A stretch of DNA of 64,000 nucleotides from contig JANHCV010000004.1 in NCBI GenBank assembly GCA_025594325.1, positions 930,001-994,000 of the forward strand, written 5' to 3'. The position numbers and the translations under genes are program-made. The notes beneath the pieces were generated by a model. That model did not search any database. It was not told the origin of the DNA and saw nothing but the letters and a program-made list of their open reading frames with translations. This document shows positions 9,910 to 20,879 of the stretch, one piece after another. The DNA is from Blastocladiella emersonii ATCC 22665 (taxonomy: Eukaryota > Blastocladiomycota > Blastocladiomycetes > Blastocladiales > Blastocladiaceae). The first letter of the stretch is position 1, and each line of letters starts with the position of its first letter.

Positions 9910-11031
9910 CTACGCGAGGTTAACCCGCTCGCGCGCGTGCTTGTCCATGACCTTGGCGCACGCCGGGATCAGGCCCTTGTACGCGTCGGGCTGCTTGGAC
10001 TTATCGAGCGCGCTCTCGGCGACCTCGAGCGCCTTACCGGCCTTGACGTCGACGTACTCGAACATGCCGTGCAGCTGCTCGGGGAGGTACTGCTTGGGCG
10101 GCACGTACACGTACGTCTCCGGGTGGGCGCCCTTGATCCGCGTCGCGATCGAGACCACGGGGATGTTGCGGGCCATGAGCTCGGTCAGCCGAGACACGCG
10201 CGCGTCAAACTTCTCGGACATGATCGGGTCCAGGAACTTGTGGCGCTCGTGCCACGACGAGTCGAGCCCCGCCATGTCGGCGACGCCCGCGGCCACGCCC
10301 ATGGCCACCTTGGTCAGACCGCCCAGCACGTTGCGCGAGAGGAACTTGACGGGCGCCGACGTCGCGAGCTTGCGCCGCGCGCTCGCGTCCTCGGGCTTGT
10401 GCGGCAGCGCCAGCTGCCCCGTGTACGCCATGATGGCGGCGTTCTCGAACGAGGACCACAGTCCATTGGGAAACTTCGTGTCGTTACGGCACGTAAGGGT
10501 TAATAGACGTGTGGTACGGTGGCGGGCGAGGACGCGTACCAGGAAGAAGGGCGTGTTGATGGCCAGAACGCCGTCAAACGTGACGCGCGACGTCCACGCA
10601 GCCGCGCCGCCGGTCCCAGCGCCCGCGGCCGAGTCAAAGTACGTGTAGAACATGCGGACGGCCTCGGCCGCGACGAGCCCACCGATCCCCTGCCCAATCA
10701 ACAGCAGACGGAGTCGCGACACGTCGCGGGCGAGGTCACGCACGCGGCCGAGCAGCGCGCGCGCCGCGTCCTGCAGGCTGGTGCGCGGGTAGGCGCCAAA
10801 CACCTCGCGGTCGTAGTCGATGGCGAGGTCGTTGGCGGGGTCGAACAGGTAGTCCTCGAGCTCGGCGCTGAAGGCGTCCATGTGCTCGCGGTCGGCCTCG
10901 TACAGCGCGCTCACGAACAGCATGGTGCGCACCTCCTCCTCCAGCACCATGTGCGGCAGGTGGTCGGCCGACGGCTCGAACAGCATCGAGTCGCGGTGCA
11001 TCGAGGTGGTCGAGCCCAGCGCGCCGTTCAT
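9910..11031 (-). CDS. Alpha/beta-hydrolase-like protein (DUF676/lipase-like) with altered nucleophile elbow
   Basis: Read straight through it is 373 aa; a 66-nt stretch (10474-10539, starting GTACGC and ending ACGAAG) looks like an in-frame intron, giving 351 aa. The core has an acidic N-terminal region, then RLRLLLIGQGIGGLVAAEAV, which matches a strand, nucleophile elbow and helix. The usual GHSxGG reads GQGIGG, so Gly sits where the catalytic Ser is expected. The following strand FDGVLAINTPFFL matches the TP motif of DUF676-type lipases. A His is present in the C-terminal half, but the triad is incomplete. Likely a non-catalytic or altered hydrolase. Start chosen at MNGALG because upstream frame is promoter-like. 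Confidence 0.65.
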   Translation of the reverse strand: MNGALGSTTSMHRDSMLFEPSADHLPHMVLEEEVRTMLFVSALYEADREHMDAFSAELEDYLFDPANDLAIDYDREVFGAYPRTSLQDAARALLGRVRDLARDVSRLRLLLIGQGIGGLVAAEAVRMFYTYFDSAAGAGTGGAAAWTSRVTFDGVLAINTPFFLVRVLARHRTTRLLTLTCRNDTKFPNGLWSSFENAAIMAYTGQLALPHKPEDASARRKLATSAPVKFLSRNVLGGLTKVAMGVAAGVADMAGLDSSWHERHKFLDPIMSEKFDARVSRLTELMARNIPVVSIATRIKGAHPETYVYVPPKQYLPEQLHGMFEYVDVKAGKALEVAESALDKSKQPDAYKGLIPACAKVMDKHARERVNLA

Positions 11032-11313
11032 GGTGGTGATGCGTTTGATTGCGTGGTGCGGCAGCGTGGGAAGAAGAGAGAAGGGGAGAGAGAGAACGGA
11101 AGCAGGGGGCGGTGCGGAACCCCCCGTTCGCTCGCTCGGCCGGCCACCGGGTCGGCCCAAGTGGACCAAACGACGCCACCGAGAGCACCGCACGCGCACG
11201 CGGCCCTGACCACCGCGCTTGCGCGTGCTGTTGCGCGTGGGCCACCGTCGCCATCACACTGTCCATCAAAACCGCTCTATTACGTCATATCACAAAACTG
11301 GCCTTCCACCAAC

Positions 11314-14300
11314 TCAAAAGTCCGGGATCTTGTACACCGCGATCTCCGCCTCAACCGCGTCGCGCGCGGCATCGTTCCCCATGGCCGCAAACATCTCTGC
11401 GCGCGCCTGCATCTCGCGCCGCCCATTCGTCCGTGACCGCGCCGCCGCGAGCCGCTCCGACGCGGCGCGGAAACTGACGGGCTCGCCCGCGATCCCGCGC
11501 ACGCTGAACACGGCGAGCCGCGCCAGCGCGCGCTTGTAGTTCGGGAACCGCGCCACCGCGAGCTGGTAGTCGGCGAGCGCGCGCGCGTAGTGTTCGGCTG
11601 CCTCGGCCGTCACCGCGGCCGCCGCCGTCTCGCCCGCGCGCGTTCCGCGGGCCGCCGCGTCGCGCGAGCGTGACGAGGCGAGCTCGCCGAGCGCAAAGTG
11701 CACGTCTGCGCGCCCGCAGTACACGCGCGCGGCCTGGTCTTCCGTGTACGCCGTCGCGCGGCCCGGGTGGTGGATGTCGCCGAACGCGCGCTCGTACAGG
11801 GCGAGCGCGGTCGCGAGACGCGCCGCGTCGTCGCCGGCGGGTCCCGCCACGAGCGAGCGCCACTTGAGCCCGAGCTCGAACAGGACCAGGTCGCCGAGCC
11901 CCGCGCACGCGTACTCGCACCGCTGCTGCCCTGCGGCCACGTCGTACAGATCGAACGCAATGTCCCACGACGCCGACGTGCGGATCTCGGCGGCGGGCGC
12001 GCGCGGGACCGCGCCGAAGTAGTACAGGTCGGCCGCCGTCACCAGCGCCATCGGGACGTGCCCCGACACGCCCGCGCGTAGCAGCTGCAGGACGGTCCCG
12101 CGCACGTCGTAGTCGGGGTTGTCGTACGGCGAACGCGAGATCTGGATTGGGCGGACCGCGGCGCGGTACACCATGAGCGCCGCGTCGTACGTCAGGTCGC
12201 TGTCGCCCGCGGCCGCCGCGCGGCGCAGCGTGTCGAGCTGCGCCGCGTCAATGATCGTCACGGCGCTCGTCGTGAGCCCGTCCAGCAGCTCGAGGTCGCC
12301 CGCGTTCGTCACCTCCGACGAATTGGCGGTCGCGGACGCGGCAGCCGATGCGCGCAGCCGCGCGAGCACCGTCTCGAGCATCTCGGCCACGTGCCGCGGC
12401 GTCGCCTCCTCGTCTTCGGCGCCCTTGCCCTTCTCGATCGCGGCGACCAGCGCACGCAGCGGCGCGACGGGCGACTCGGGCCCGTCCGCCCCGCTCCCCG
12501 CGAGCACCAGTTCGCGCACCACGCCCGCGAGCGCGAGCGTGTCGGCCTGCATCGCGTCGACGCGCGGCATCACCGCGTCCATGCGCGCGAGCCCGGGGAC
12601 GGGCACCTTGGCGACCACGCTGCCCAGCACGTTGCGCATGAACGCGAGCCGCGGCACCGTCAGCCCGACGGGCAGCATGGCTGTCTGCGTCTTACACGTC
12701 GCGACGTGCATCTCCGTCAGCCCGTTGGCGACATCGAGCGCGACCTGCGCGCGGTCCGCGGGCGACATCCCTGCGACGCGCACGTCGCGCAGGACGCGTT
12801 CTGCGACGACACCCCAGTCGCCGCTGCCCGACGCCGCCGACGAGGGGGGCAGGAACCCGTGCACCCGCCGCACGTGCGCGGCCTGCGCGAGCGGGACGAG
12901 CCCGAGCGCGAGCGTCGCGAGCACGTCCTTGGCGCGGTCCGCGGGGCACCGCAGGATTTCGACGGGCGTGCGCCCGCACAGGAGCGCGGGGCCCCACACG
13001 CCCGAAGCCCCCGGCGCGGGCGTCACCTCGGACCAGTCGAACAGCAGCTGCGAGGTCGCGAGCTGCGGGTTTGCGTCGAGCGCGTCGTCGACGGCGAACA
13101 GCGTCTCGAGCTGCGCGTCGACCACACCCGTCGCCGCCTTGGCGGCCGCGGCGCGCGCCTTGGGCCCGAAATTGAGCCCCTTGGCCGCCTCGTCCGACAG
13201 CCCGACGCGTTTCGCGGCCTTGACGAGATCCGCCTGCGCGTCGCACAGGGACTCGGGGAACTGCGCCACGAGCTTGGTCGCGTCCGCCGAAAGCGCGCCC
13301 GGCTCGCTCTCGTCGGCCCACGCCGCGTCGCGCGCATCTGCCAGCGCGTCGGCGAGCACCTTGGCGAGCGCGGTGAGCGCGCGGACCAGCGGCGCGAACC
13401 GTTTCGGAAGCTTGCCCGACGCGGTCCACCCGACGGCCGGCGCGAGCGACCGCGCGTACTCGAGCGCCGGCGAGCCGGGGAGGTCCCACGCGTCGAGGAG
13501 CCGGGCGAGCGTGGTCTCGGCCAGCTGCGCGGCCTTGTCGGCGGCGACGCGCCCGATTGTGAAGTCCGCGGCGAGCGAGCGCACCTCGCCCACCTTGGTT
13601 TCGGCGACGACGGCCCATCCGGCGTACTTCCACACGAGCCAGTCGGGCAGCGCGGGGGTCGCGGCGTCGCCCTCGTACGCGAACGCCTTGTTGAACTGGA
13701 TCGCCGACACGAACGCCGAGTCGTCGACGTCCGACCGGCGCACCACGTCGAGGTCGTCGAGCGAGATGAGGGGGACCGCCGCGGACGTGATGCACCGCAC
13801 CGCGTGCTTGACGGCATCCCGCGCGCTCAGACCCGCGCGCGCGGTCAAGAACTCGGCGTACTTGGACTCGACAGCGGGCGCGAGCGCGAGCGCGAACCGG
13901 TCGAGCGGCATCGTGAACGAGCTGCCCTGCGGCACCATGTACTTCCACACGGCCGCGACCTGCGGGTTCGTGATGTCGCGCAGAAACGCCGCCTCGAGGT
14001 TGAGCCCCGCGACCGCTGCGCGGATCTGGCGGACGGCCGTCACCTGCGACTCTTGCGCCGCGCGGTGCGCCGTCAGAAGCGTCAGCGCGGCCTCGGCGCG
14101 CGTCGACTGCCGCGTCAGGCGGTCGTAGTTGTCGTTGGCCAGCGTGATGGCTTCCTCGGTCCGACGCGCCACGCGGCGCTGGATCGCGATCGACGCCACG
14201 GACGAGTGCGCGTGTAGGTCTGCGAGCATCTCCTCGACGCGCTATACATGGTGTGCTCTTGTCAGTTACGGGTCCTACGAGGTCAGAATGAAACGACGTA

Positions 14301-14986
14301 CCGAGTCGAGATCATCCAGCTCGCGGTCGAGCCGGGCCGAGTTGAACGAGCGCTCCATGGCGCTCGTGTTGGCAAACACCTCGAGGTCGGCGGCGACCCT
14401 CTCCATGATGGACGCGGACCGCGCGAGCTTCTCGTTGAACAGGTCGAGGTGGTGGGTCGACAGCGCGTCAGCTGCGGTGCCCGTGATGCGGTCGTGCAGG
14501 CCCTGCACGATGTTGACAATCGACTGCAGCTTGCTGTAGATGACGCCCACCTTCATCAGGTTGCCCATGGCCTCCTGGCGCACGCGGTCGATGCTACGCG
14601 GGGGCGGGTTAGCGCTGGCCGAGTACTCTCCCAAAGACCACGACGACGTACGCCGTTAGCATGCGGTAGATCGGACGGAACGGCTTGAGCAGGATGACGG
14701 CGGGGATCAGCGCGGCCTGCAGCGCCGGGTTCGACACGACGACGTCGACTTTCTGCAGCGTCTTGGCCCGCCGCTTCAGCGCCGCCTTGCGCAGCCGTGT
14801 CTCGTCGCTCGTCAGGTCCGCCTTGATGTCGCCCAGCCGCTCGGCCAGCGCCTTGGTGGGATCGCGCTCGCCGCCGCCCTCCTCGACGTCGGTCTCGTCC
14901 AGCGCCGTGTTCACTGGCCCGCCGTAGATCGTGGTCAACGCACCCGCGCCCGCGGCGGGTACGACGGCAGTGCTCGATGCGTTCAT
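11314..14986 (-). CDS. Large helical protein with degenerate kinase-like domain and Sel1-like C-terminus (paralogue A)
   Basis: Three exons: 14986-14652, 14593-14302 and 14241-11314. The introns are 58 nt (14594-14651) and 60 nt (14242-14301), both GTACGT...TAG. The total is 1184 aa and divides by three. Residues about 85-112 form a hydrophobic segment (NPALQAALIPAVILLKPF). Residues 112-300 are long amphipathic helices. Residues about 624-790 are kinase-like: TPVEILRCP at the VAIK position, AHVRRVHGFLPP, a hinge region WGVVAERV, then ALDVANGLTEMH; catalytic motifs are missing. From about 920 on, helix-turn-helix units like ADLYYFGAVPR resemble Sel1 repeats. It is head-to-head with a colinear paralogue at 15229-18803. 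Confidence 0.78.
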
Positions 14987-15228
14987 GGTTGGCTGGCAGG
15001 TTTGGTGGGGAGAGAGAGGAGATGGTCGCCAAGGGCTCGCCCGTTGACGACCTCACGCTCGACGGCGGCGCGGCACCGGTTTGCGGTCAAGCGCACGGGC
15101 GGGGGGCGCCGCCACCGCATCGACGAGGCGGTGAAGTCGGACCCTTACTTCCGACTTCTCTCTTTCTCCTCTCTAGACTCGATGCATTGCGTGAGGTGAG
15201 ACCGCGCACACGACGACGAATCGACACC
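14987..15228. promoter_or_regulatory. Shared divergent promoter of the two large paralogues
   Basis: The two start codons are only 242 bp apart and face away from each other, so the region must carry signals for both. It contains a GAGAGAGAGGAG tract near 15010 (paralogue A side) and a CTCTCTTTCTCCTCTCT tract near 15160 (paralogue B side), arranged as mirror pyrimidine tracts on the two sense strands. No TATA box is evident. Confidence 0.55.
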
Positions 15229-18200
15229 ATGGCAACGACCGCACCCCCTTCCACCGCTGAGACGACGGCGCTCCTGGCCGCCGAGCCCGCGGGCGCGCTG
15301 ACCGCGACCCTCGACAGCGGCGAGCTGGCGGCGGCGGTGGTCAAGAAGTCGGCGCACGCGGCGCAGCACGAGGACGTCTCGAAGGCCGTGTCGCAGACGC
15401 GCGAGAAGATGACGTCCGAGGACGCGGCGGAGCGGCGCGCGCTGCGCATCCAGCGTGCGGAGCGGCGCGCGCGCGTCAACGAGGCGGCCAACCACATTGG
15501 CGTGCAGGGCACCGTGGCGGCGGCCACGCTGTCGGCGTCGCTCATCTACGGGCCGATTGCGACCAAGAACCCCGTCGCGCTCGCCCTGCGGCCGTACTTT
15601 CGCCTGTGGAACCGGCTGCAGAAGGAGTTTGCCAAGACGCTCGACTCGGCCAACGAGATTGAGCGCCGCGCCATCGACCTGATCCAGCTCGCCGACACGG
15701 CGCTCGATATCTACGCCGACCCCAAGGTCGCCAAGATCGTCGGCGCCCTCCAGCGCGGCGAGATCCTCAAGCTCATCCGCAAGATCGAGTCCAAGATTGC
15801 CGAGGCCACCGAGGTCCTCGAGCGCCTCGACCAGTCGAGCGACACGCGCATGATGCTCATTGGCAACCAGAAGGTCAAGATTGAGCTCGGCCAGATCAAC
15901 GCGGTACGTTTGCTGCGGTCCTCGCTCACGACGAAGGAAGCAGGGCACTCACACTGCCTGCTACGACGTAGACCATCACGTCCGCCCAGGCGCAGCTGCA
16001 CGCCCACATCACCACGTCCATGATGGCGCTGCTCGACCACCAGGGCGAGCGGAACCGCAAGCTCAACGAGTCGCTCGCCGTCGAGAACGCCATGCTCAAG
16101 GAGCAGGGCGGCCGCATCGACGAAATGTACAAGCTCGGGCTCGCGTTCCGCGCGCACGACGAAAAGATGGACAAGCAGCTCGCCCTGCTGCTCGCGCAGG
16201 TCCAGGCCGTCGACAACCGCGCCGGGTTCTGGGCCGACCTCAAGAGCCCCGAGGTGTCGCTCCTGTGGGACGCGGTGGTCGGCCCGCACGGCGACATGGC
16301 GTGCCCCGCGGGCCAGTTCCTCCTGACGCTCGAGGAGCACGTCGAGCGGCTGCGCGGCGACCGCTTCGACCCGATCGACGGGTGGATCCGGTTCGTCAAC
16401 CGGAAGGACGCCGTCGTCACGCTCGCCGACCTCGGGTACACGACCGAGGTCTCGGCCAACCTCGTCAGCGTGCACGCCCTCGACGCGCTGTTCCCCGAGG
16501 ACCCCAACGCCAAGACCAAGCTGCGCCTGAACGTGCTCCTCGGCTGGCGCGCGTACGCGTGGGCCGTCCACGCCAACGACTGCATCGACCGCATCGCCGC
16601 CATCGCCGCGCAGTCCGCCGTGTGCCGGTCCACGGCCCTCGTCACCCGCAACCTCGCGCGCCGCGCCATCGATGGGCTCAAGGCATCGGCGGTGTGGGAT
16701 ATCACGCCCAAGCTCGAGGCCCGCCTTCGCGGCCTCCGCCTCAAGCTCAGCCCCGCCATCGCCGACGCACTCCCGCCGAAATACGCGGCGCTCGTCCGCG
16801 CCCTCGACGCCGTCGAGAAGACGCTCGCCGAGTGCTACACGACGACCGAGGCCGCGGGCTGGCTCGACGACGACGCTGCCGCGAAGCTCGCCGCCGACTT
16901 CCCCGCGCGCATCAGCAAGCTGCAGGACGCCGTCGTCGCCGCCGCGGTCGCGCTCGGGCTCCCCGCCGACGTCGCGCAGGACGCGGCGTGGACGCCGCGC
17001 AACGTCGAGTCGTGCACGGCCAAGGCGCAGGCGGCCATCGAGACGCAGCTCGCGCACTTTGACGAGCTCGCGGGCGCGCTCGAGGCGCGGCCCGACGATA
17101 TCATGGCGGCGCTCGCGGGGCTCGCGTGGGCCGACGTCGGCGCCGCCGCGACCCGCGCGAGCCCGTGGGGCAACGCCGTGCTGTTCAAGTACGACCCGGT
17201 CGCCATCATCCGGTGCCCCGCCGAGGTCGCGCCCGCGGCCATCGCGAACCTCGCGGGCCTCCGCGCGCGCGGCTCCGCGCACCTGCTCCGCGTCTACGGC
17301 GTGCTCCCGCCCACGCCCGCGACGGGTGGGGACTGGGCCGTCGTCGTCGAGCGGTTCGACCCGCACGTTGTGTTCGACAAGCTCGACCTGCAGTCCAAAC
17401 TCGCGGCCGCCGAGGACGTGGTGCGCGCCGCGCAGGTGATCCATGGCGCGCAGGTCGATCTTTCGGGGGATGTCGTCGCGCAGCCGTTCGACGCCAGCCA
17501 TGTCGTCTTCACGCGCAACGTGCTCGGCCAGGTCGCGACCAAGCTCGTCCCGCCGGGCCTCGTCGTCACCGTCAACAGCGTGCCGCTCGCGGGGCTCGCG
17601 ACGCTGGGCACCGAGGCCGCGGCGAAGGCCAATGTCGATGCGCTCGTCAAGTTCATCCAGCGCGCGATCCTCGACGTGCACCCGGCGCCCGCGCGGCCCG
17701 CCGGGTACGACTACGCGGGGCCCGCGCACGACGGCGCGCCGGGCCACCCGGGCGACCTGTTCCGCGCGCTGCGCCGCCACATCGAGCAGCACACCGCGGG
17801 CCGCGCGCCGGCGCCCACGTTCGGCGAGCTTGTCGAGGACCTGCAGCTCGCGCAGTCCAAGTACCGCGAGGCGCTCGAGGCCGAGCCCGGATCGGCGCTC
17901 GTTGGTGGTTCCGCGGGCACGGTGAGCGACGATGCGTCGGTTATCGCGTTCGAGGCGCTGGCGTTCAACACGCCGGCGTCGCCGACCGCGGCGTCGCGGC
18001 TCGGGACCATGTCGGCGGACGAGGCGATGCGCAAGTACTTTGCGGCGCGCGCGACGATCCGCGACTCGCGGCACCGGCCGGCGACGCGGCCCGACTACGA
18101 CGTGCACGACGTGTACCAGAAGCTGGTGGAGGCGGGGCAGTCGGGCCACCAGCCCATGGCGTACGTGGCGGCGGCGGACCTGTTCTACTACGGCACGGTG

Positions 18201-18803
18201 CCGCGCACCCCCGACTCGTGGCGCGTCGCCATGCGCCTGTACCGGCTCGCCATCGAGCAGGGCGCGCTGTACGCGCACGCCGGGATCGGCGACCTGCTCC
18301 TCTTCCACCTCGTCGAGGACCCGACGACCGCGCGTTCGCGCGACGAGATCCTCACCGCCGCCGCAGAGCAGTACGAGCTTGCGCAGCTCGCCCTCACGGA
18401 CCCGGGCACCCGCGCGCTCCTCGCCCCGCACGAGATCGCCCGCGTCGACTGCGGTCTCGGCGACGTGCTCTTCGAGCGCGCGCAGCTCGCCGCGGACGCG
18501 GGCGACGCGCACCTCGCAGAAGACTTGCGCCGCCGCGCCCGCGCACACTACCATGAGGCCAAGGACGAGGACCCGCGCGCGAAACGCGCGTTCGCCCGGC
18601 TCGCCCTGTTCGCCCTGCACGGGTTCGGCGGCGAGGCCCGGTCGCTCCGCAACGCCAACATGTTCCTCGCGTCGGCGCGGTCCGCGGATAACCCCGCGCG
18701 CGAGCTCGCGGCGCGCGCGCAGGTGCTCGCGGTCATCGACGACGGCGAGTCCCTTGCGGCGTGTCGCGCTGAGATGGACGCGTGTACCACGCCCGACCAC
18801 TGA
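15229..18803 (+). CDS. Large helical protein with degenerate kinase-like domain and Sel1-like C-terminus (paralogue B)
   Basis: Exon 1 is 15229-15903 and exon 2 15972-18803. The 68-nt intron (15904-15971, GTACGT...GTAG) is at phase 0; total 1168 aa. A hydrophobic stretch lies near residues 90-120 (TVAAATLSASLIYGPIA), followed by helical and coiled-coil-like sequence to about 290. A kinase-like domain starts at about 623: NAVLFKYDPVAIIRCP (beta3, Lys absent), AHLLRVYGVLPPTP, WAVVVERF (hinge), DVVRAAQVIHGAQ (helix E). HRD and DFG are missing. The C-terminal 230 residues contain Sel1-like units such as AADLFYYGTVPRTPDSWRVA. Domain order resembles MLKL (N-terminal helical bundle, brace, pseudokinase) with Sel1 repeats added; that comparison is inference. 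Confidence 0.78.
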
Positions 18804-19879
18804 TGGAGATGGGTAGGCGACAATTTTGAATCAATCGATACATTTACGCTTTTGTGCCCGCGTGGACATGCTTAGCTCCGTGCGAACTCAACCGAGCGCT
18901 TGACTCCAAGGCCGCCGCTATAAAGGCGAAAGGAACCCCCGCTCCCGCTCGCTGTGCCTCTGGCCGTGGCTCCTGCCAGCGGTCCGCCGGGCTGCTGTCG
19001 GTCAGTTCGTCGTCGATTACGGGCTCGGACGGTCGCGACAAGCGAGCAGCGTCGTCAACTTCGCGGCAGCGCTGCTGGTTCCTCAATTGCCGCCGAGTCC
19101 CGCAACACGCGTCGCGACAGTTCGTCAAGCTCGTCCCAGGCTGCTAGTATGTAGGATAGCACGCCACAGTGAGAGTGTGACGGCTCGCGGCATCCGCTGC
19201 GTACAACTGAAGACGTTCTCGCCACGAAAAGTTTTCGCTCGGTAGGTCGTCCAGTACAGTAGGGTCGTCGAGCTCGTCAGACTAAGCGTATTGATGCGTG
19301 TAACCACGAACCTATCACACAACACCTCAACGGGCTACCCGGCGCTCCCTTCGAGCCGTTTTCCTGTCAAGTGCATGACCAACACCTTGTCTCGCCGGCA
19401 TCCACACGCTCAAGTCCAACAGCCGCGCCGTGATCCGTCGAGTCGGCGCAGGAACCCACCACCAAGATCGGTCCGTGACCTCGCACACGCGTCGGCGCCC
19501 AGCCCTCCGCTCCGGCACGCTCGCCCAACGGCTCTCGCCGGCACTCCCGTCGCGCGCTCGTCGCGCTCCCACCCCTGTCGGTACGCACGGCGGCGGTGGA
19601 GGGCGCCAACGGGCGCGTGCGTGGGGGTCACGGATCGCAGTCGTTGCGGGTCTCCGTGGTCGACTGGCGGGTCCCAGAGGTTCATTTGATCATTGCATAG
19701 AGTCTCTTAACAAATTACATCGTGGTCATCGAGAAGAGGGGAGGGTGAAGGGAGAATCAAGCGAGCGAGTGTGGCGCCGCGCGCCCGCGTGAGAGAAAGC
19801 GGTCGGCGCCGACGCCCACCTTCATGAACGCCGAGTGCCGCGAGCCATGCACTCTCCCTCACCGAACCCCCAACCTGCC
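18804..19879. other. 1.1-kb intergenic region without a convincing gene
   Basis: Several small frames exist (for example 18954-19154 plus and 18844-19128 minus) but none has recognisable motifs or persuasive composition. A canonical TATA box at 18919 is annotated separately. The right end carries the promoter of the membrane-protein gene, whose start could also be the upstream in-frame ATG at 19847. Confidence 0.5.
18919..18924 (+). promoter_or_regulatory. Orphan TATA box
   Basis: The plus strand reads GCCGCTATAAAGGCGAAAGG, a canonical TATAAA in GC-rich surroundings. No clear coding gene begins within the next 200 bp; the nearest ATG (18954) opens a 66-codon Ser/Arg-rich frame. It may drive a non-coding or very short transcript, or be chance. 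Confidence 0.4.
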
Positions 19880-20842
19880 ATGTCATCAACAGCCACGCCA
19901 CAAGACTCGACGGAGCTGCGCCAGCGCACGACCGCCTCCGCCCCGTCGCCACCCGCGTCCGCCAGCGGCAACGACGCGCCGCCGAGCGTAGCCCTGAGCA
20001 TCGGGCCCAAGGGCACCCCCGTCATCGTCGACCTGATGCCGTACCAGAAGGAGACGTGGCTGTTCGGTACCATCGTGTTCATGGCGTCGACGGCGCGCAT
20101 CTCCTCCAGCTCGTACGCTGGCATGTGGTGGGGGCTCGACTCGCCCGCCCACCCGATGCACTGGACTGCCGCCGTCCTGTCGCCGTGGATCACCGCGGGC
20201 CTGTGCGGGGCGACCGCCCTCTACACGACGTACGTGCGCGGGCGGAACCCCGACGCCCTCGCGCACGCCATGCAGCGTGTTGCGGTCAACCTCGTGTGGT
20301 CGGCCGTCGTCGTGCGCGTGCTCGCGGGCCCGCTTGGGCTGCCGGTCTGCCTGCCCATCGCGAACGCGATCGCGTCCATGCTCGCGATGCGCGAGGAGGC
20401 CCTCGTCTGGCTCCGCCGCTCGCTGCACCTCCGCGCCGAGGCCAAGTTTGTCGCGCAGGTCCGCGCCGACGCGGCTGCCGCTGCTGCCTCGGGCACCGGC
20501 GCCGCTCCCACCGCCACCTCGACTCCGCCCAAGAAGGAAGACGAGGAGGAGATTGACGAGCACTCGATCAAGGACAACGTCGACTGGGCGCTCTTCTTTG
20601 CGCTCCTCCTGTTTGGCCTGTATGAGATCCTCGAGACAGGGCTCGCGTCCTTTGTCTTCTACCGCTCGCACACCGAGACCCTGCTCAGCGTTGCGCTCGG
20701 GTACGCCGGGTGGTGGCTCGCCTACGTCCAGTGGTACCAGCGGCCTGGCGCCCCCGCCCGCGCCGCGTTCCCAGGTAACTACCACGACTACTCGCGCGAG
20801 CAGCCCGCGGCGGGGCTGGCTGAGGTCAAGAAGTCCAAGTAG
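19880..20842 (+). CDS. Multi-pass membrane protein of unknown family
   Basis: Intron-free, 320 aa from the ATG at 19880 (GCCATGTC context); an in-frame ATG at 19847 would add 11 residues. The N-terminal 45 residues are Ser/Thr/Pro-rich. Hydrophobic segments lie at about 60-77, 95-115, 134-170 (probably two), 236-261 and 267-285, so five or six membrane helices are likely. Between them, residues about 195-235 form a hydrophilic loop with KKEDEEEIDEHS. The C-terminus ends VKKSK, a basic tail reminiscent of ER-retention signals, though not a strict KKxx. It converges with the receptor-like gene that ends at 20880. I do not recognise the family. Confidence 0.72.
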   Translation: MSSTATPQDSTELRQRTTASAPSPPASASGNDAPPSVALSIGPKGTPVIVDLMPYQKETWLFGTIVFMASTARISSSSYAGMWWGLDSPAHPMHWTAAVLSPWITAGLCGATALYTTYVRGRNPDALAHAMQRVAVNLVWSAVVVRVLAGPLGLPVCLPIANAIASMLAMREEALVWLRRSLHLRAEAKFVAQVRADAAAAAASGTGAAPTATSTPPKKEDEEEIDEHSIKDNVDWALFFALLLFGLYEILETGLASFVFYRSHTETLLSVALGYAGWWLAYVQWYQRPGAPARAAFPGNYHDYSREQPAAGLAEVKKSK

Positions 20843-20879
20843 ATCGGAGGTTGGTGGTGGGTGGGATAGAAATGTATTG

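Noticed and set aside
15711-18800. 1029-codon minus-strand frame opposite paralogue B
   Set aside because: Shadow frame caused by GC3 bias; Arg/Gly/Glu-rich and featureless. The plus frame has family motifs and correct splicing.
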